Source of the DNA: Streptomyces antarcticus
GTDB lineage: Bacteria; Actinomycetota; Actinomycetes; Streptomycetales; Streptomycetaceae
DNA length: 64,000 bases
Assembly (NCBI RefSeq): GCF_026627255.1
Contig: NZ_JAPNLM010000016.1
Coordinates: 129,831-193,830 of the forward strand
Reading direction: 5' to 3'
This document shows, one piece after another, positions 46,618 to 56,306 of the stretch (the stretch's first letter is position 1; every line of letters starts with the position of its first letter). Below the pieces are notes generated by a model. That model did no database searches and was not told where the DNA came from. It worked only from the letters and a program-made list of their open reading frames with translations. Made by a program: the position numbers and the translations under genes.

Positions 46618-47786
46618 GCGTCACGGCAGCACAGGGATTCACGGCGGCGGGCATCGCCGCCGGGATCAAGGCGAACGGCAACCCGGACCTGGCCCTCGTG
46701 GTCAACAACGGGCCGCGTCTGGCCGCCGCGGGCGTGTTCACCTCCAACCGCGTCAAGGCCGCGCCCGTGCACTGGACCGAGCAGGTCCTGCGCGGCGCCG
46801 CCGTCAGCGCGGTCGTCCTGAACTCCGGCGGCGCCAACGCCTGCACCGGCCCCAAGGGCTTCCAGGACACCCACGCCACCGCCGAGAAGGTCGCCGGCGT
46901 CCTCAACGGGCTGGGAACGGGCGCGGAGTTCAACGCGGGCGAGATCGCCGTCGCGTCCACCGGCCTGATCGGCGTCCTGCTCCCCATGGACAAGCTGCTG
47001 CCCGGCATCGAGACCGCGGCCGCCGCCCTCACCCCGGACGGCGGAGAGGCCGCCGCCATCGCCATCAAGACCACCGACACCGTGCACAAGACCGCCACCG
47101 TCTCCCGGGACGGCTGGACGGTCGGCGGCATGGCCAAGGGCGCGGGCATGCTCGCCCCGGGCCTCGCCACCATGCTCGTCGTCCTCACCACCGACGCCGA
47201 CGTGGACAGCGCCGCCCTCGACACGGCGCTGCGCTCCGCCACCCGCACCACCTTCGACCGGGTCGACTCCGACGGCTGCATGTCCACCAACGACACCGTG
47301 CTGCTGCTGGCCTCCGGCGCGTCCGGCCGGGTGCCGGAGCAGGAGGCGTTCGCCGAGGCCGTACGGACCGTCTGCGACGACCTCGCCCGCCAGCTGATCG
47401 GCGACGCCGAGGGCGCCAGCAAGGACATCCGCATCGAGGTCGTCGGCGCCCTCAGCGAGGACGACGCCGTCGAGGTCGGCCGCTCCATCGCCCGCAACAA
47501 CCTCCTCAAGTGCGCCATCCACGGCGAGGACCCCAACTGGGGCCGGGTGCTCTCCGCGATCGGCACCACCCGGGCCGCCTTCGACCCCGACCGGCTGAAC
47601 GTCGCCATCAACGGCGTCTGGGTCTGCAAGAACGGCTCGGTGGGCGAGGACCGCGACCTGGTGAGCATGAAGGACCGCGAGGTGCGCATCACCGCCGACC
47701 TGGCCACCGGCGCCGAGTCCGCCGTGATCTGGGCCAACGACCTCACCGCCGAGTACGTCCACGAGAACAGCGCGTACAGCTCATGA
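46614..47786 (+). CDS. argJ: Bifunctional glutamate N-acetyltransferase / ornithine acetyltransferase
   Basis: ArgJ recycles the acetyl group from N-acetylornithine to glutamate, and in the bifunctional form also makes N-acetylglutamate from acetyl-CoA. The 390-residue precursor is expected to self-cleave before Thr186 in APGLATMLVVLTTDA. Other marks are AVVLNSGGANACTG and IHGEDPNWGRVLSAIG. Start and stop overlap both neighbours by 4 bp (GTGA and ATGA), implying coupled translation. Confidence 0.96.
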   Translation: MSVTAAQGFTAAGIAAGIKANGNPDLALVVNNGPRLAAAGVFTSNRVKAAPVHWTEQVLRGAAVSAVVLNSGGANACTGPKGFQDTHATAEKVAGVLNGLGTGAEFNAGEIAVASTGLIGVLLPMDKLLPGIETAAAALTPDGGEAAAIAIKTTDTVHKTATVSRDGWTVGGMAKGAGMLAPGLATMLVVLTTDADVDSAALDTALRSATRTTFDRVDSDGCMSTNDTVLLLASGASGRVPEQEAFAEAVRTVCDDLARQLIGDAEGASKDIRIEVVGALSEDDAVEVGRSIARNNLLKCAIHGEDPNWGRVLSAIGTTRAAFDPDRLNVAINGVWVCKNGSVGEDRDLVSMKDREVRITADLATGAESAVIWANDLTAEYVHENSAYSS

Positions 47787-48736
47787 GCGACGAGAAGGCC
47801 GGACAGCCCGGCACCGGTTCCGCCGCCGCGGGCACGGCGCGCAAGCACACCGCGCTGCCCAAGGCGGAGATCCTCATCGAGGCCCTGCCCTGGCTCACCC
47901 GGCACAACGGCAAGGTCGTCGTCATCAAGTTCGGCGGCAACGCCATGATCGACGAGGACCTCAAGGCGGCCTTCGCCCAGGACGTGGTCTTCCTGCGGCA
48001 GGCCGGCCTCAAGCCGGTCGTGGTGCACGGCGGCGGCCCCCAGATCAACGCCCAGCTCGACAAGCAGGGCCTGATCAGCGAGTTCAAGGCGGGCCTGCGC
48101 GTCACCACCCCCGAAGCCATGGACGTCGTACGGATGGTCCTGGCGGGCCACGTCCAGCGCGAGCTGGTCGGGCTCCTCAACCAGCACGGGCCGCTCGCCG
48201 TCGGCCTGACCGGCGAGGACGCCCACACCATCACCGCCACCAAGCACAGCCCGGAGATCGACGGCGAGCTCGTCGACATCGGGCGGGTCGGCGAGATCAT
48301 CTCCATCAACACCGGCGCCATCGAGGCACTGCTGTCGGACGGCCGCATCCCGGTCGTCTCCTCCATCGCCCGCAGCGCCGACGACCACCACGTCTACAAC
48401 GTCAACGCCGACACGGCCGCCGCGGCCCTCGCCGCCGCCCTCGGCGCCGAGACGCTGATGGTCCTCACCGACGTCGAGGGCCTCTACGCGGACTGGCCCG
48501 ACAGCGACGAGGTCATCAGCCGGCTCACCGTCAGCGAGCTGGAGAAGCTGCTGCCCGAGCTGTCCAGCGGCATGGTGCCGAAGATGCGGGGCTGCCTGCA
48601 CGCCGTCCGCAACGGCGTCACCACCGCCCGCGTGATCGACGGGCGGGTCCAGCACTCGATCCTGCTGGAGATCTTCACGGACGAGGGAATCGGCACGATG
48701 GTCGTGCCGGACGAGCCGCAAGGGGGAGCGAAGTGA
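47783..48736 (+). CDS. argB: Acetylglutamate kinase
   Basis: ArgB phosphorylates N-acetylglutamate, the committed step usually inhibited by arginine. The 317-residue protein has the amino acid kinase fold: VVVIKFGGNAMIDEDLK, VVVHGGGPQINAQLDKQGLI and YNVNADTAAAALAAALGAE. An N-terminal extension of about 25 residues is Gly/Ala-rich. The arginine-binding N-helix and C-terminal residues GCLHAVRNGVTTARVIDGR support feedback control. Overlaps with argJ and argD (4 bp each) continue the coupled operon. Confidence 0.97.
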   Translation: MSDEKAGQPGTGSAAAGTARKHTALPKAEILIEALPWLTRHNGKVVVIKFGGNAMIDEDLKAAFAQDVVFLRQAGLKPVVVHGGGPQINAQLDKQGLISEFKAGLRVTTPEAMDVVRMVLAGHVQRELVGLLNQHGPLAVGLTGEDAHTITATKHSPEIDGELVDIGRVGEIISINTGAIEALLSDGRIPVVSSIARSADDHHVYNVNADTAAAALAAALGAETLMVLTDVEGLYADWPDSDEVISRLTVSELEKLLPELSSGMVPKMRGCLHAVRNGVTTARVIDGRVQHSILLEIFTDEGIGTMVVPDEPQGGAK

Positions 48737-49938
48737 CCGCGCACACCGGCAATCAGGAGTACGGCGCCCGCTGGCGGGGCGCCCTGGCCGACAACTACGG
48801 GACCCCCGCCCTGGCCCTCGTACGGGGCGAAGGCGCCCAGGTCTGGGACGCGGACGGCAAGCAGTACACCGACCTCGTCGGCGGCATCGCGGTCAACGCG
48901 CTGGGCCACGCCCACCCCGCGATCGTCGCCGCCGTCACCGGGCAGATCTCCACGCTCGGCCACGTCTCCAACCTCTACATCTCCGAGCCCGTCGTGGCGC
49001 TCGGCGAGCGGCTCCTCCAGCTGTTCGGCCGCCCCGGCAAGGTCTTCTTCTGCAACTCCGGCGCCGAGGCCGTCGAGGCCGCCTTCAAGATCGGCCGGCT
49101 GACCGGGCGGACCCGCATGGTCGCCACCGACGGGGGGTTCCACGGCCGGACCATGGGCGCCCTCGCGCTCACCGGCCAGCCGAAGAAGCAGGACCCGTTC
49201 CGGCCGCTGCCGGGCGAGGTCACGCACGTCCCGTACGGCGACGTGGAGGCCCTGCGGGCCGCCGTCACCGAGGAGACCGCGATCCTCGTCATCGAGCCCA
49301 TCCAGGGCGAGAACGGCGTCGTCGTCCCCCCGGCCGGATACCTGACGGCCGCCCGCGAGATCACCCGCGCCACCGGCACCCTCCTCGTCCTGGACGAGGT
49401 GCAGACGGGCATCGGCCGGTGCGGCCAGTGGTTCGAGCACCAGGCACACGAGGGTGTGGAACCCGACCTCGTCACCCTCGCCAAGGGCCTCGGCGGCGGT
49501 CTGCCGATCGGCGCCGTGGCCGCCTTCGGACCCGCCGCCGACCTGCTCCGGCCGGGCCAGCACGGCACCACCTTCGGCGGGAACCCGGTCTCCTGCGCGG
49601 CCGGCCTCGCCGTCATCGACACGATCGCCGCCGAGGGGCTCCTCGACCGGGTCAAGGAGCGGGGCGAGCGGCTGCGCTCCGGCATCGAGGGAACCGGCCA
49701 CCCCCTCGTCTCCCACGTCCGCGGTGCCGGGCTGCTGCTGGGTATCGTGCTCACCGAGCCGCTCGCGCCCCAGGTGCAACAGGCGGCTCAGGACGCCGGC
49801 TTCCTGGTCAACGCGCCCGCCCCCGACGTCGTACGGCTGATGCCCCCGTACGTACTCACCGAGGCCGAGCTGGACGCGTTCCTCCAGGCCCTGCCCGGCA
49901 TTCTCGACACAGCCAACGGGGACGGATCCGGAGAATGA
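48733..49938 (+). CDS. argD: Acetylornithine aminotransferase
   Basis: ArgD transfers an amino group from glutamate to N-acetylglutamate semialdehyde using PLP. The 401-residue protein contains VFFCNSGAEAVEAAFKIGR, LLVLDEVQTGIGRCG (cofactor Asp), and the PLP lysine Lys251 in LVTLAKGLGGGLPIGA. It is a class III aminotransferase of standard length. GTG 48733 overlaps the argB stop (GTGA). argR starts 7 bp after its stop. Confidence 0.96.
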   Translation: MTAHTGNQEYGARWRGALADNYGTPALALVRGEGAQVWDADGKQYTDLVGGIAVNALGHAHPAIVAAVTGQISTLGHVSNLYISEPVVALGERLLQLFGRPGKVFFCNSGAEAVEAAFKIGRLTGRTRMVATDGGFHGRTMGALALTGQPKKQDPFRPLPGEVTHVPYGDVEALRAAVTEETAILVIEPIQGENGVVVPPAGYLTAAREITRATGTLLVLDEVQTGIGRCGQWFEHQAHEGVEPDLVTLAKGLGGGLPIGAVAAFGPAADLLRPGQHGTTFGGNPVSCAAGLAVIDTIAAEGLLDRVKERGERLRSGIEGTGHPLVSHVRGAGLLLGIVLTEPLAPQVQQAAQDAGFLVNAPAPDVVRLMPPYVLTEAELDAFLQALPGILDTANGDGSGE

Positions 49939-49945
49939 GACGACA

Positions 49946-50482
49946 ATGACCCAGGCGCAGGAGAACGAGCACGTAGGACAGGCCGTTCCGCAGACCCGCA
50001 CCGCCCGCCACCGCCGGATCGTGGACATCCTCAACCGGCAGCCCGTCCGCTCCCAGAGCCAGCTGGCCAAGCTGCTCGCGGACGACGGGCTGAGCGTCAC
50101 CCAGGCGACGCTCTCGCGCGACCTCGACGAGCTCGGGGCCGTGAAGATCCGCAACACCAACGGCGAGCTGATCTACGCGGTGCCCAGCGAGGGCGGCTTC
50201 CGCACCCCGCAGGCCCCCCTCGGGGAGTCGGCGAAGGAGGAGCGGATGCGGCGCCTCTCCGGGGAACTGCTGATCTCGGCGGAGGCCTCCGCCAACCTCG
50301 TGGTCCTGCGCACCCCGCCCGGGGCCGCACAGTTCCTCGCGTCGGCGATCGACCAGGCCGAACTCCGGGAGATCCTCGGCACGATCGCCGGGGACGACAC
50401 GCTGATGCTGATCAGCCGGGACCCGCTCGGCGGCCAGGCCCTCGCCGACCACCTGCTGCGCCTGGCCCAGAAGGAAGGCTGA
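49946..50482 (+). CDS. argR: Arginine repressor ArgR
   Basis: ArgR senses arginine and represses the arginine genes by binding ARG boxes. The 178-residue protein has an N-terminal winged HTH (TARHRRIVDILNRQPVRSQS, QLAKLLADDGLSVTQATLSR, DLDELGAVKIRNTNGEL) and the C-terminal hexamerisation/arginine-binding domain with FLASAIDQAELREILGTIAG and GDDTLMLI. The N-terminal Gln/Glu-rich tail of about 15 residues is variable in this family. It closes the operon it controls. Candidate sites lie before argC and argH. Confidence 0.96.
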   Translation: MTQAQENEHVGQAVPQTRTARHRRIVDILNRQPVRSQSQLAKLLADDGLSVTQATLSRDLDELGAVKIRNTNGELIYAVPSEGGFRTPQAPLGESAKEERMRRLSGELLISAEASANLVVLRTPPGAAQFLASAIDQAELREILGTIAGDDTLMLISRDPLGGQALADHLLRLAQKEG

Positions 50483-50526
50483 CCGTACGGGGGAGGGGCC
50501 CGGCCGGGGGACGACCGTGGGGCCCG

Positions 50527-51216
50527 TCAGTAGCGGGTCACCGCCAGGGCCCCCGACGCGGTGCCGATCGCGATGTGCGGGCTCCGGCGCGGGTCCGCCC
50601 AGCGCAGCAGCGCCCGCATCGCCCGGTCGGGAACGGACACGCAACCGGCCGTCGCGCCCCTGCCGTTGACGTGCAGGAAGATCCCGGCGCCCCGGCCGCG
50701 CACGGGCCGGTCGTAGTTGAAGGCGATGACCAGCGCGTGCGCGTACTGGGTCCCGTAGTCCGCCAGGTGCTCCGCCTCGCCGGGCGCGCAGTCGGCGGGC
50801 AGCGGCTCCGTCCAGCGGTTGTAGCTGCCGGAGGCGTTGTCCTGGCACCACCACGAGGCGTCCGTCACCCGGCGGTAGCGGTACTGCGTACCGGCGGGCG
50901 CGCGCCGGTTCCCGAAGGCGTACGGAAGCGCGTACAGGCCCGCCGGGGTCGTGTTCGTGCCCTGGACGCGGCGCGCGCCGTCGGTCAGCCCGTTCGCCCC
51001 GAAGCGGGCCTCCGCGCTCCCGGCCTCGAACCAGCGGCCCGCCCGCCGGTCCCACCAGGTGACCCGCCCGGCCGTCGACCCGGGCGCGGGCGCCACCGCG
51101 GTGATCAGCTGGCTGCCCCCTCCGGTGTCGGCGAGCCGCGCGGGCAGCGGTGAAGGGCCTTGGGGGAGCAGGGCGCTGACGATCAGTGAGCCGGTGACGA
51201 GAGCGGTACGCAGCAC
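50527..51216 (-). CDS. Exported L,D-transpeptidase (YkuD) family protein
   Basis: A 229-residue exported protein. A short signal segment (LVTGSLIVSALLPQG, residues about 6-20) precedes the catalytic domain. The YkuD motif HVNGRGATAGCVSVP contains His182 and the nucleophile Cys192. Such enzymes form 3-3 peptidoglycan crosslinks or anchor proteins; some relatives are hydrolases. Domain length is short, with no LysM or Ig domain. The start is GTG 51216, 3 bp after the stop of the oxidase-family gene, so the two are transcribed together. The minus strand runs convergent with argR. Confidence 0.88.
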   Translation of the reverse strand: MLRTALVTGSLIVSALLPQGPSPLPARLADTGGGSQLITAVAPAPGSTAGRVTWWDRRAGRWFEAGSAEARFGANGLTDGARRVQGTNTTPAGLYALPYAFGNRRAPAGTQYRYRRVTDASWWCQDNASGSYNRWTEPLPADCAPGEAEHLADYGTQYAHALVIAFNYDRPVRGRGAGIFLHVNGRGATAGCVSVPDRAMRALLRWADPRRSPHIAIGTASGALAVTRY

Positions 51217-51219
51217 ACG

Positions 51220-51801
<582 letters not shown>

Positions 51802-51844
51802 GGACCGATTATCGGACCGAGAGACCCGGGTGGGTCGGCCGGTT

Positions 51845-53269
51845 TCACTCCCTGAGACCGATCCGGCGCAGGCGCAGGCCCAGTTGGTAGGCGTCGAAGG
51901 CCTCGGCGGAACGCCTCAGCAGCCCGCCCAGCTCGGCCGCGTCCGTCTCCCCGGTGTGCAGCGCGTACTGCCAGTTCCACGCCCGGACCGTGTGCGCCGC
52001 CAGCGCGCGCAGGCCCGGGTCCCCGTCCGCCAGCAGCTCCACGGACGCCCGCAGCGCGGGCATCCCGCCCCGCGCGCGCAGCAGCCGGTAGGCGGCGCGG
52101 CGGGTGTGCGGCGGCCTCGCGGGCCCGACGCGCTCCAGCAGCCGGTCGGTGGACGGCCGGTCCGCGGAGCCGCTCAGGCTCAGCGCGACCGCGCGGGCCA
52201 CGGCGGGGCAGGGGTCGTCCAGCAGCGGCTCCAGCAGGGCCGCGTCGTACGTGTCGAGCAGCCGCAGCCCCGTGACGGCGCCCGCCCGTACGGCGCCGAC
52301 GGGGTGGTCGGTCAGCGCGCGCAGCAGCGGTGCGTCCTCGCGTCCGGCGCACTCGGCGAAGCCGAGCACCGCGGCGGCGGTGGCGAGCCCCGCGCCGGTG
52401 ACGTGCGCGCGGGTCAGGGCATACGGGTCGCCGCCGTCCTGGCGCACCGCCCAGCGGGCGCACGCCCGGACCAGTCCGGAGCGGTCGCCGAGGTACCGCC
52501 CGGCCTCGGCGGCCCGCCCGGCCCGCCGCAGCAGGGTGACCCCGGCGGAGCGGACCATCGGAACGTGCCCGCCGAGCAGGGTGTCGACGGCCTCGGCGTC
52601 CGGCCCGCCGGCCGAGGCCGCGGCCAGGGCCAGAGCCGCGTCCGTCCACGTCCGGCCCGTCGCCGGGTCGTGCTCGGCGGCCGCCCGCCGGGCGAGCTCG
52701 CGCAGCTCCGCCGCTCCGGCCCCGGCGGCGTCCGCGGCCGCGACGGCCTCGACGGCGATCCGGGCGGCGAGCCGCCGCGCCGGCAGGTCGGGGCTGTCGT
52801 GCAGTGCGGCGAGGGCCGGGCCCCCGGCCGCGGCGCGCAGCGCCCCCTCGAACAGTTCCAGCGCCCAGGCGCCCTGCTCGCGGCGGCCGAGCCGCAGCAC
52901 GAGCGGGGTCAGCCGGAGCAGCGCCGACAGCGGGTCGGCGGCCAGCAGGTCGGCCAGGACCCGCCGGGCCCGCCGCCGTACCGCCGGGGCCCAGTCGGCG
53001 CAGCGGATCGCGACGAGTTCCGGTGTGGGCCGCGGGGCGCTCAGGGCCTGCTGGCGGATCCGGCCGTCGGGGTGGCAGAGCGCGGCCTCGGGGCGGTCGG
53101 CGGCGTCGCACCGGTAGCGGGGGTACGAGCGCAACTCCTGGTCGAAGGCGGTCCACGCATCGGGCCCCGCGCCGGGCAGCACCGGGCCGGCCCCGGCCGC
53201 CGCGCCGCTCAGGACCGCCTCCGCCGCCGCCCGTCCACGCTCCGTCTCCTGTCGCCGCACGGCGCCCAT
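51845..53269 (-). CDS. HEAT-like repeat protein, unknown function
   Basis: A 474-residue protein made of short helical hairpins. Repeating patterns such as PAVRRRARRVLADLLAADPL, GLVRACARWAVRQDGGDPYA, GAVRAGAVTGLRLLDTYDA and PAVARAVALSLSG recur every 30-35 residues, as in HEAT repeats that bind proteins or phycobilin-lyase partners. There is no membrane segment or catalytic site. The ATG at 53269 has a strong ggggaggg, and the region upstream holds the divergent argH promoter. No pathway partner is adjacent, so its role is open. Confidence 0.78.
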   Translation of the reverse strand: MGAVRRQETERGRAAAEAVLSGAAAGAGPVLPGAGPDAWTAFDQELRSYPRYRCDAADRPEAALCHPDGRIRQQALSAPRPTPELVAIRCADWAPAVRRRARRVLADLLAADPLSALLRLTPLVLRLGRREQGAWALELFEGALRAAAGGPALAALHDSPDLPARRLAARIAVEAVAAADAAGAGAAELRELARRAAAEHDPATGRTWTDAALALAAASAGGPDAEAVDTLLGGHVPMVRSAGVTLLRRAGRAAEAGRYLGDRSGLVRACARWAVRQDGGDPYALTRAHVTGAGLATAAAVLGFAECAGREDAPLLRALTDHPVGAVRAGAVTGLRLLDTYDAALLEPLLDDPCPAVARAVALSLSGSADRPSTDRLLERVGPARPPHTRRAAYRLLRARGGMPALRASVELLADGDPGLRALAAHTVRAWNWQYALHTGETDAAELGGLLRRSAEAFDAYQLGLRLRRIGLRE

Positions 53270-53367
53270 GTGCCCTCCCCCGGGTGTGTCACGTACCGAT
53301 CCTAGGCGGCGGACGGGAGTGGAGCCTGCGATATTCGGGCTGGTCACAGGGGTGCGATGGAGCTCGA

Positions 53368-53403
53368 TTGACGAAACATACGGAACAATGCATAGTTATG
53401 CCT
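53368..53403 (+). promoter_or_regulatory. argH: Promoter and ARG box of argH
   Basis: TTGACG (53368-53373), 17 bp, CATAGT (53391-53396). The -10 region is embedded in AATGCATAGTTATGCC, a near-ideal ARG box dyad GCAT-N4-ATGC (53387-53402). A weaker half-site TTACGCATAA lies near 53482-53491. A leader of about 190 bases separates promoter and gene; the gap 53270-53591 contains no other gene. Confidence 0.8.
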
Positions 53404-53591
53404 GTCGCTGAGGCGCAACCGTGCGGAGGGGCCCCGGCCCGTCCCCGGCGACCGCCCCGCGTCCCGACCCCGCCTGAGTCGTTACGCATAAGCCGGCGGT
53501 ACCAGCGGTACCAGCAGTACGCAGACGGCCTTCCCGCATCCTCCGCGGCGGGGAGGCGGTCGCACATCCACCCCCCTGAGGAGCAGTAGCT

Positions 53592-55019
53592 GTGAGCAGC
53601 AACAACGGTGACGTCCGGCTCTGGGGCGGCCGCTTCGCCGACGGCCCCGCCGAGGCCCTCGCGAAGCTGTCCGCGTCGGTCCACTTCGACTGGCGCCTCG
53701 CCCCGTACGACATCGCCGGCTCCCGTGCCCACGCGCGCGTGCTGCACAAGGCGGGCCTGCTCACGGCCGAAGAGCTCGACCGCATGACCGACGGCCTGGA
53801 CCGGCTCGAAGCCGACGTGGTGAGCGGCTCCTTCACCGGCACCATCGCGGACGAGGACGTGCACACGGCCCTGGAGCGGGGGCTGCTGGAACGGCTCGGC
53901 GCCGATCTCGGCGGCAAGCTGCGCGCGGGCCGGTCCCGCAACGACCAGGTGGCCACCCTCTTCCGGATGTACCTGCGCGACCACGCGCGGATCGTCGGCG
54001 GTCTGATCGCGGACCTCCAGGACGCGCTGGTCGGCCTCGCCGAGGACCACGCGGACGTGGCGATGCCCGGCCGGACCCACCTCCAGCACGCCCAGCCGGT
54101 GCTCTTCGCCCACCACGTGCTCGCCCACGTGCAGGCCCTGTCCCGGGACGCCGAGCGGCTGCGCCAGTGGGACACCCGGACGGCGGTCTCCCCGTACGGC
54201 TCGGGCGCCCTCGCGGGCTCCTCGCTGGGGCTGGACCCGGAGGCGGTAGCCGCCGACCTGGGCTTCGAGCGCGGCTCGGTCGGCAACTCGATCGACGGCA
54301 CGGCCTCCCGCGACTTCGTCGCCGAGTTCGCCTTCATCACCGCGATGATCGGGATCAACCTGTCCCGGATCGCGGAGGAGATCATCATCTGGAACACGAA
54401 GGAGTTCTCCTTCGTGACCCTGCACGACGCCTTCTCGACCGGGTCGTCGATCATGCCGCAGAAGAAGAACCCGGACATCGCGGAGCTGGCGCGCGGCAAG
54501 TCGGGCCGCCTCATCGGCAACCTGACGGGCCTGCTCGCCACGCTGAAGGCGCTGCCGCTGGCCTACAACCGGGACCTCCAGGAGGACAAGGAGCCGGTCT
54601 TCGACTCCTGCGACACCCTCGAGGTGCTGCTGCCGGCCTTCACCGGCATGATGGCCACCCTCACGGTCCACCGGGAGCGGATGGAGGAGCTGGCCCCGGC
54701 CGGTTTCTCGCTCGCCACCGACATCGCGGAGTGGCTGGTCAAGCAGGGCGTGCCGTTCCGGGTGGCGCACGAGGTGGCCGGCGAGTGCGTCAAGGTCTGC
54801 GAGGGTGAGGGCATCGAACTCGACCAGCTCACCGACGACCAGTTCGCGAAGATCTCGGAGCACCTGACCCCGGAGGTCCGGACCGTGCTCAACGTCAAGG
54901 GCGCCCTGGCTTCGCGTTCCGGCCGCGGCGGCACCGCCCCGTCGGCGGTCGCGGTCCAGCTGACCGAGCTGAAGGCCGACCTGGTCATCCAGCACGCCTG
55001 GGCGATCCACAAGCAGTAG
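53592..55019 (+). CDS. argH: Argininosuccinate lyase
   Basis: ArgH splits argininosuccinate to arginine and fumarate, the last biosynthetic step. The 475-residue protein has WGGRFADGPAEALAKLSASV at the start, catalytic His163 in GRTHLQHAQPVLFAHH, and the superfamily signature GSSIMPQKKNPDIAELARGK with the catalytic Ser285/Ser286 loop. Standard length. GTG 53592 has gaggag just upstream. It is unlinked from argCJBDR, by about 3 kb, as expected in Streptomyces. argG is not in this window. Confidence 0.97.
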   Translation: MSSNNGDVRLWGGRFADGPAEALAKLSASVHFDWRLAPYDIAGSRAHARVLHKAGLLTAEELDRMTDGLDRLEADVVSGSFTGTIADEDVHTALERGLLERLGADLGGKLRAGRSRNDQVATLFRMYLRDHARIVGGLIADLQDALVGLAEDHADVAMPGRTHLQHAQPVLFAHHVLAHVQALSRDAERLRQWDTRTAVSPYGSGALAGSSLGLDPEAVAADLGFERGSVGNSIDGTASRDFVAEFAFITAMIGINLSRIAEEIIIWNTKEFSFVTLHDAFSTGSSIMPQKKNPDIAELARGKSGRLIGNLTGLLATLKALPLAYNRDLQEDKEPVFDSCDTLEVLLPAFTGMMATLTVHRERMEELAPAGFSLATDIAEWLVKQGVPFRVAHEVAGECVKVCEGEGIELDQLTDDQFAKISEHLTPEVRTVLNVKGALASRSGRGGTAPSAVAVQLTELKADLVIQHAWAIHKQ

Positions 55020-55037
55020 CCGCGGGCCTGGAGGGGC

Positions 55038-55068
55038 GGGGGGGGGCGCGCCACCCCCCCCCCCCCCC
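55038..55068 (+). terminator. argH: argH terminator built from G and C homopolymers
   Basis: Nine G residues (55038-55046), CGCGCCA, then fifteen C residues (55054-55068). The G and C runs pair to a stem of about nine base pairs just 18 bp after the argH stop. Such homopolymer stems are prone to replication slippage and to sequencing error, so the exact run lengths should be treated with care. Confidence 0.7.
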
Positions 55069-55137
55069 GCCGCCCGCCCCTCGGTCGTTCGGGCCTTCGG
55101 TGCCCGGGGTCGTGCCCGTGCCCGGCCCCGGCGCCCC

Positions 55138-55665
55138 TCACCGTGCCCAGTCCGCCAGGGCGTCGAAGTCGGCCCGGGCGAGCCCTACGCGCTCGTCGAT
55201 CCGCAGGAGCAGCGCCCGGGCCGGGTGGCGCATGTCGACGTACTCGCGGTCCGCGGCCGTGATGTCGTCGTCGATCCAGGCGAAGGGGCGCTCTCCCGCG
55301 TACTCCAGGATGTACTGGGTCTTCCAGAAGGTCCCGCGCGGTGCGCGCCCGTGCATCACCGGCCAGTCGATGAAGGGCAGCCGGGGCAGCCCCAGGTGCG
55401 GGCCTATCCAGTCGTTGGCCTCGTCCTTCCACGTCGTGGCCCACACGAGGTCGTACGCCCCCGCCAGCGCGAGCAGCTCCGCGCCGTGGCGGTGGTCCAG
55501 CCAGACCCGCAGCGGCTTGGCGCTCTCGGACTCGCGCCAGCCCGCCGGGCGCATCCGGTGGGTGGTGTAGCCCGCGGGGCGGCGCTGAAGCTTGGCGGCG
55601 TACGGGTTCAGTGGCCCGTCCACGTCGATCAGCAGCAGCGGCTTGGGCGGGGTCAGCGGATTCAT
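55138..55665 (-). CDS. HAD-superfamily-like hydrolase, unknown substrate
   Basis: A 175-residue protein with a HAD-like core: LLLIDVDGPLNPYAAK carries the D-x-D nucleophile pattern, then LVWATTWKDEANDWI gives a motif II-like Thr, and FAWIDDDITAADREY the acidic motif IV. The small cap and length recall HAD domains found in nucleic acid repair or stress proteins. The Asp-rich active site suggests phosphatase activity, but the substrate is unknown. The ATG at 55665 is chosen; ATG 55728 would extend it by 21 residues into the TetR operator. It converges with argH. Confidence 0.75.
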   Translation of the reverse strand: MNPLTPPKPLLLIDVDGPLNPYAAKLQRRPAGYTTHRMRPAGWRESESAKPLRVWLDHRHGAELLALAGAYDLVWATTWKDEANDWIGPHLGLPRLPFIDWPVMHGRAPRGTFWKTQYILEYAGERPFAWIDDDITAADREYVDMRHPARALLLRIDERVGLARADFDALADWAR

Positions 55666-55712
55666 TTCGGCAGCATTCCTCTCGGGCGCCCCAGGGGCAG
55701 CCCATTCTCCCG

Positions 55713-55740
55713 CCGAATGAGACATCAACGTCTCATTCGG
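55713..55740. promoter_or_regulatory. Operator of the TetR-MFS unit
   Basis: CCGAATGAGAC, ATCAAC, GTCTCATTCGG: 11-bp arms with a 6-bp spacer, perfectly symmetrical. A second half-site GTCTCAT (55751-55757) runs into the TetR start codon at 55755. GAGACA (55719-55724) and TATGGT (55743-55748), 18 bp apart, could be the promoter, giving a leaderless message. Bound TetR would occlude it. Confidence 0.75.
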
Positions 55741-55754
55741 GTTATGGTTGTCTC

Positions 55755-56306
55755 ATGGCTATGGATCGTGACCAGGTGCTCCGCGACGCGGCGGCCCTGC
55801 TCTCCCGCAAATCGACCGCGACGATGGACGAGGTCGCGCGCGCCGCCGGAATCGGGCGCGCCACCCTCCACCGGCACTTCGCCGGGCGCGACGCCCTCGT
55901 GCGCGCGCTCGAAGAGCTCGGCATCCGGGAGTTCGAGGTGGCGTTCGGCAACGCCCGCCTCGACGAGGGCACGGCGCTGGACGCGCTCAGGCGCCTCGTC
56001 GCCGAGGCCGAGCCAAACGCGGAACTGCTGGCCTTCCTCGTCACCGAGAACCAGCTGTTCGAGGGCGACGGGATCCACGAGGGATGGGCCCGGCTGGACG
56101 CCCGCGTCGGCGCGCTCTTCCGGCGCGGCCAGCAGGAGGGCGACATCCGGATCGACCTGAGCCCCGCCTGGCTCACCGAGGCCCTCTACGCCCTCATCGG
56201 CTCCTGCGCCTGGGCCGTGATGGACGGCCGGGTCGCCGCCAAGGACTTCCAGTACATGATCATCGAGTTGCTGCTCGGTGGAGCACGACGGAGCGTGGAG
56301 CAATGA
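55755..56306 (+). CDS. TetR-family regulator of the adjacent efflux pump
   Basis: A 183-residue protein. The HTH is at residues 5-48 (VLRDAAALLSRKSTATMDEV, ARAAGIGRATLHRHFAGRDA). Its ligand domain is short and has QLFEGDGIHEGWARLDARVG and ALYALIGSCAWAVMDG. The ATG at 55755 has TATGGT six bases upstream (leaderless type) and part of the operator immediately before it. Its stop overlaps the MFS start by 4 bp (ATGA), so it is the local repressor of that exporter. Confidence 0.9.
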   Translation: MAMDRDQVLRDAAALLSRKSTATMDEVARAAGIGRATLHRHFAGRDALVRALEELGIREFEVAFGNARLDEGTALDALRRLVAEAEPNAELLAFLVTENQLFEGDGIHEGWARLDARVGALFRRGQQEGDIRIDLSPAWLTEALYALIGSCAWAVMDGRVAAKDFQYMIIELLLGGARRSVEQ

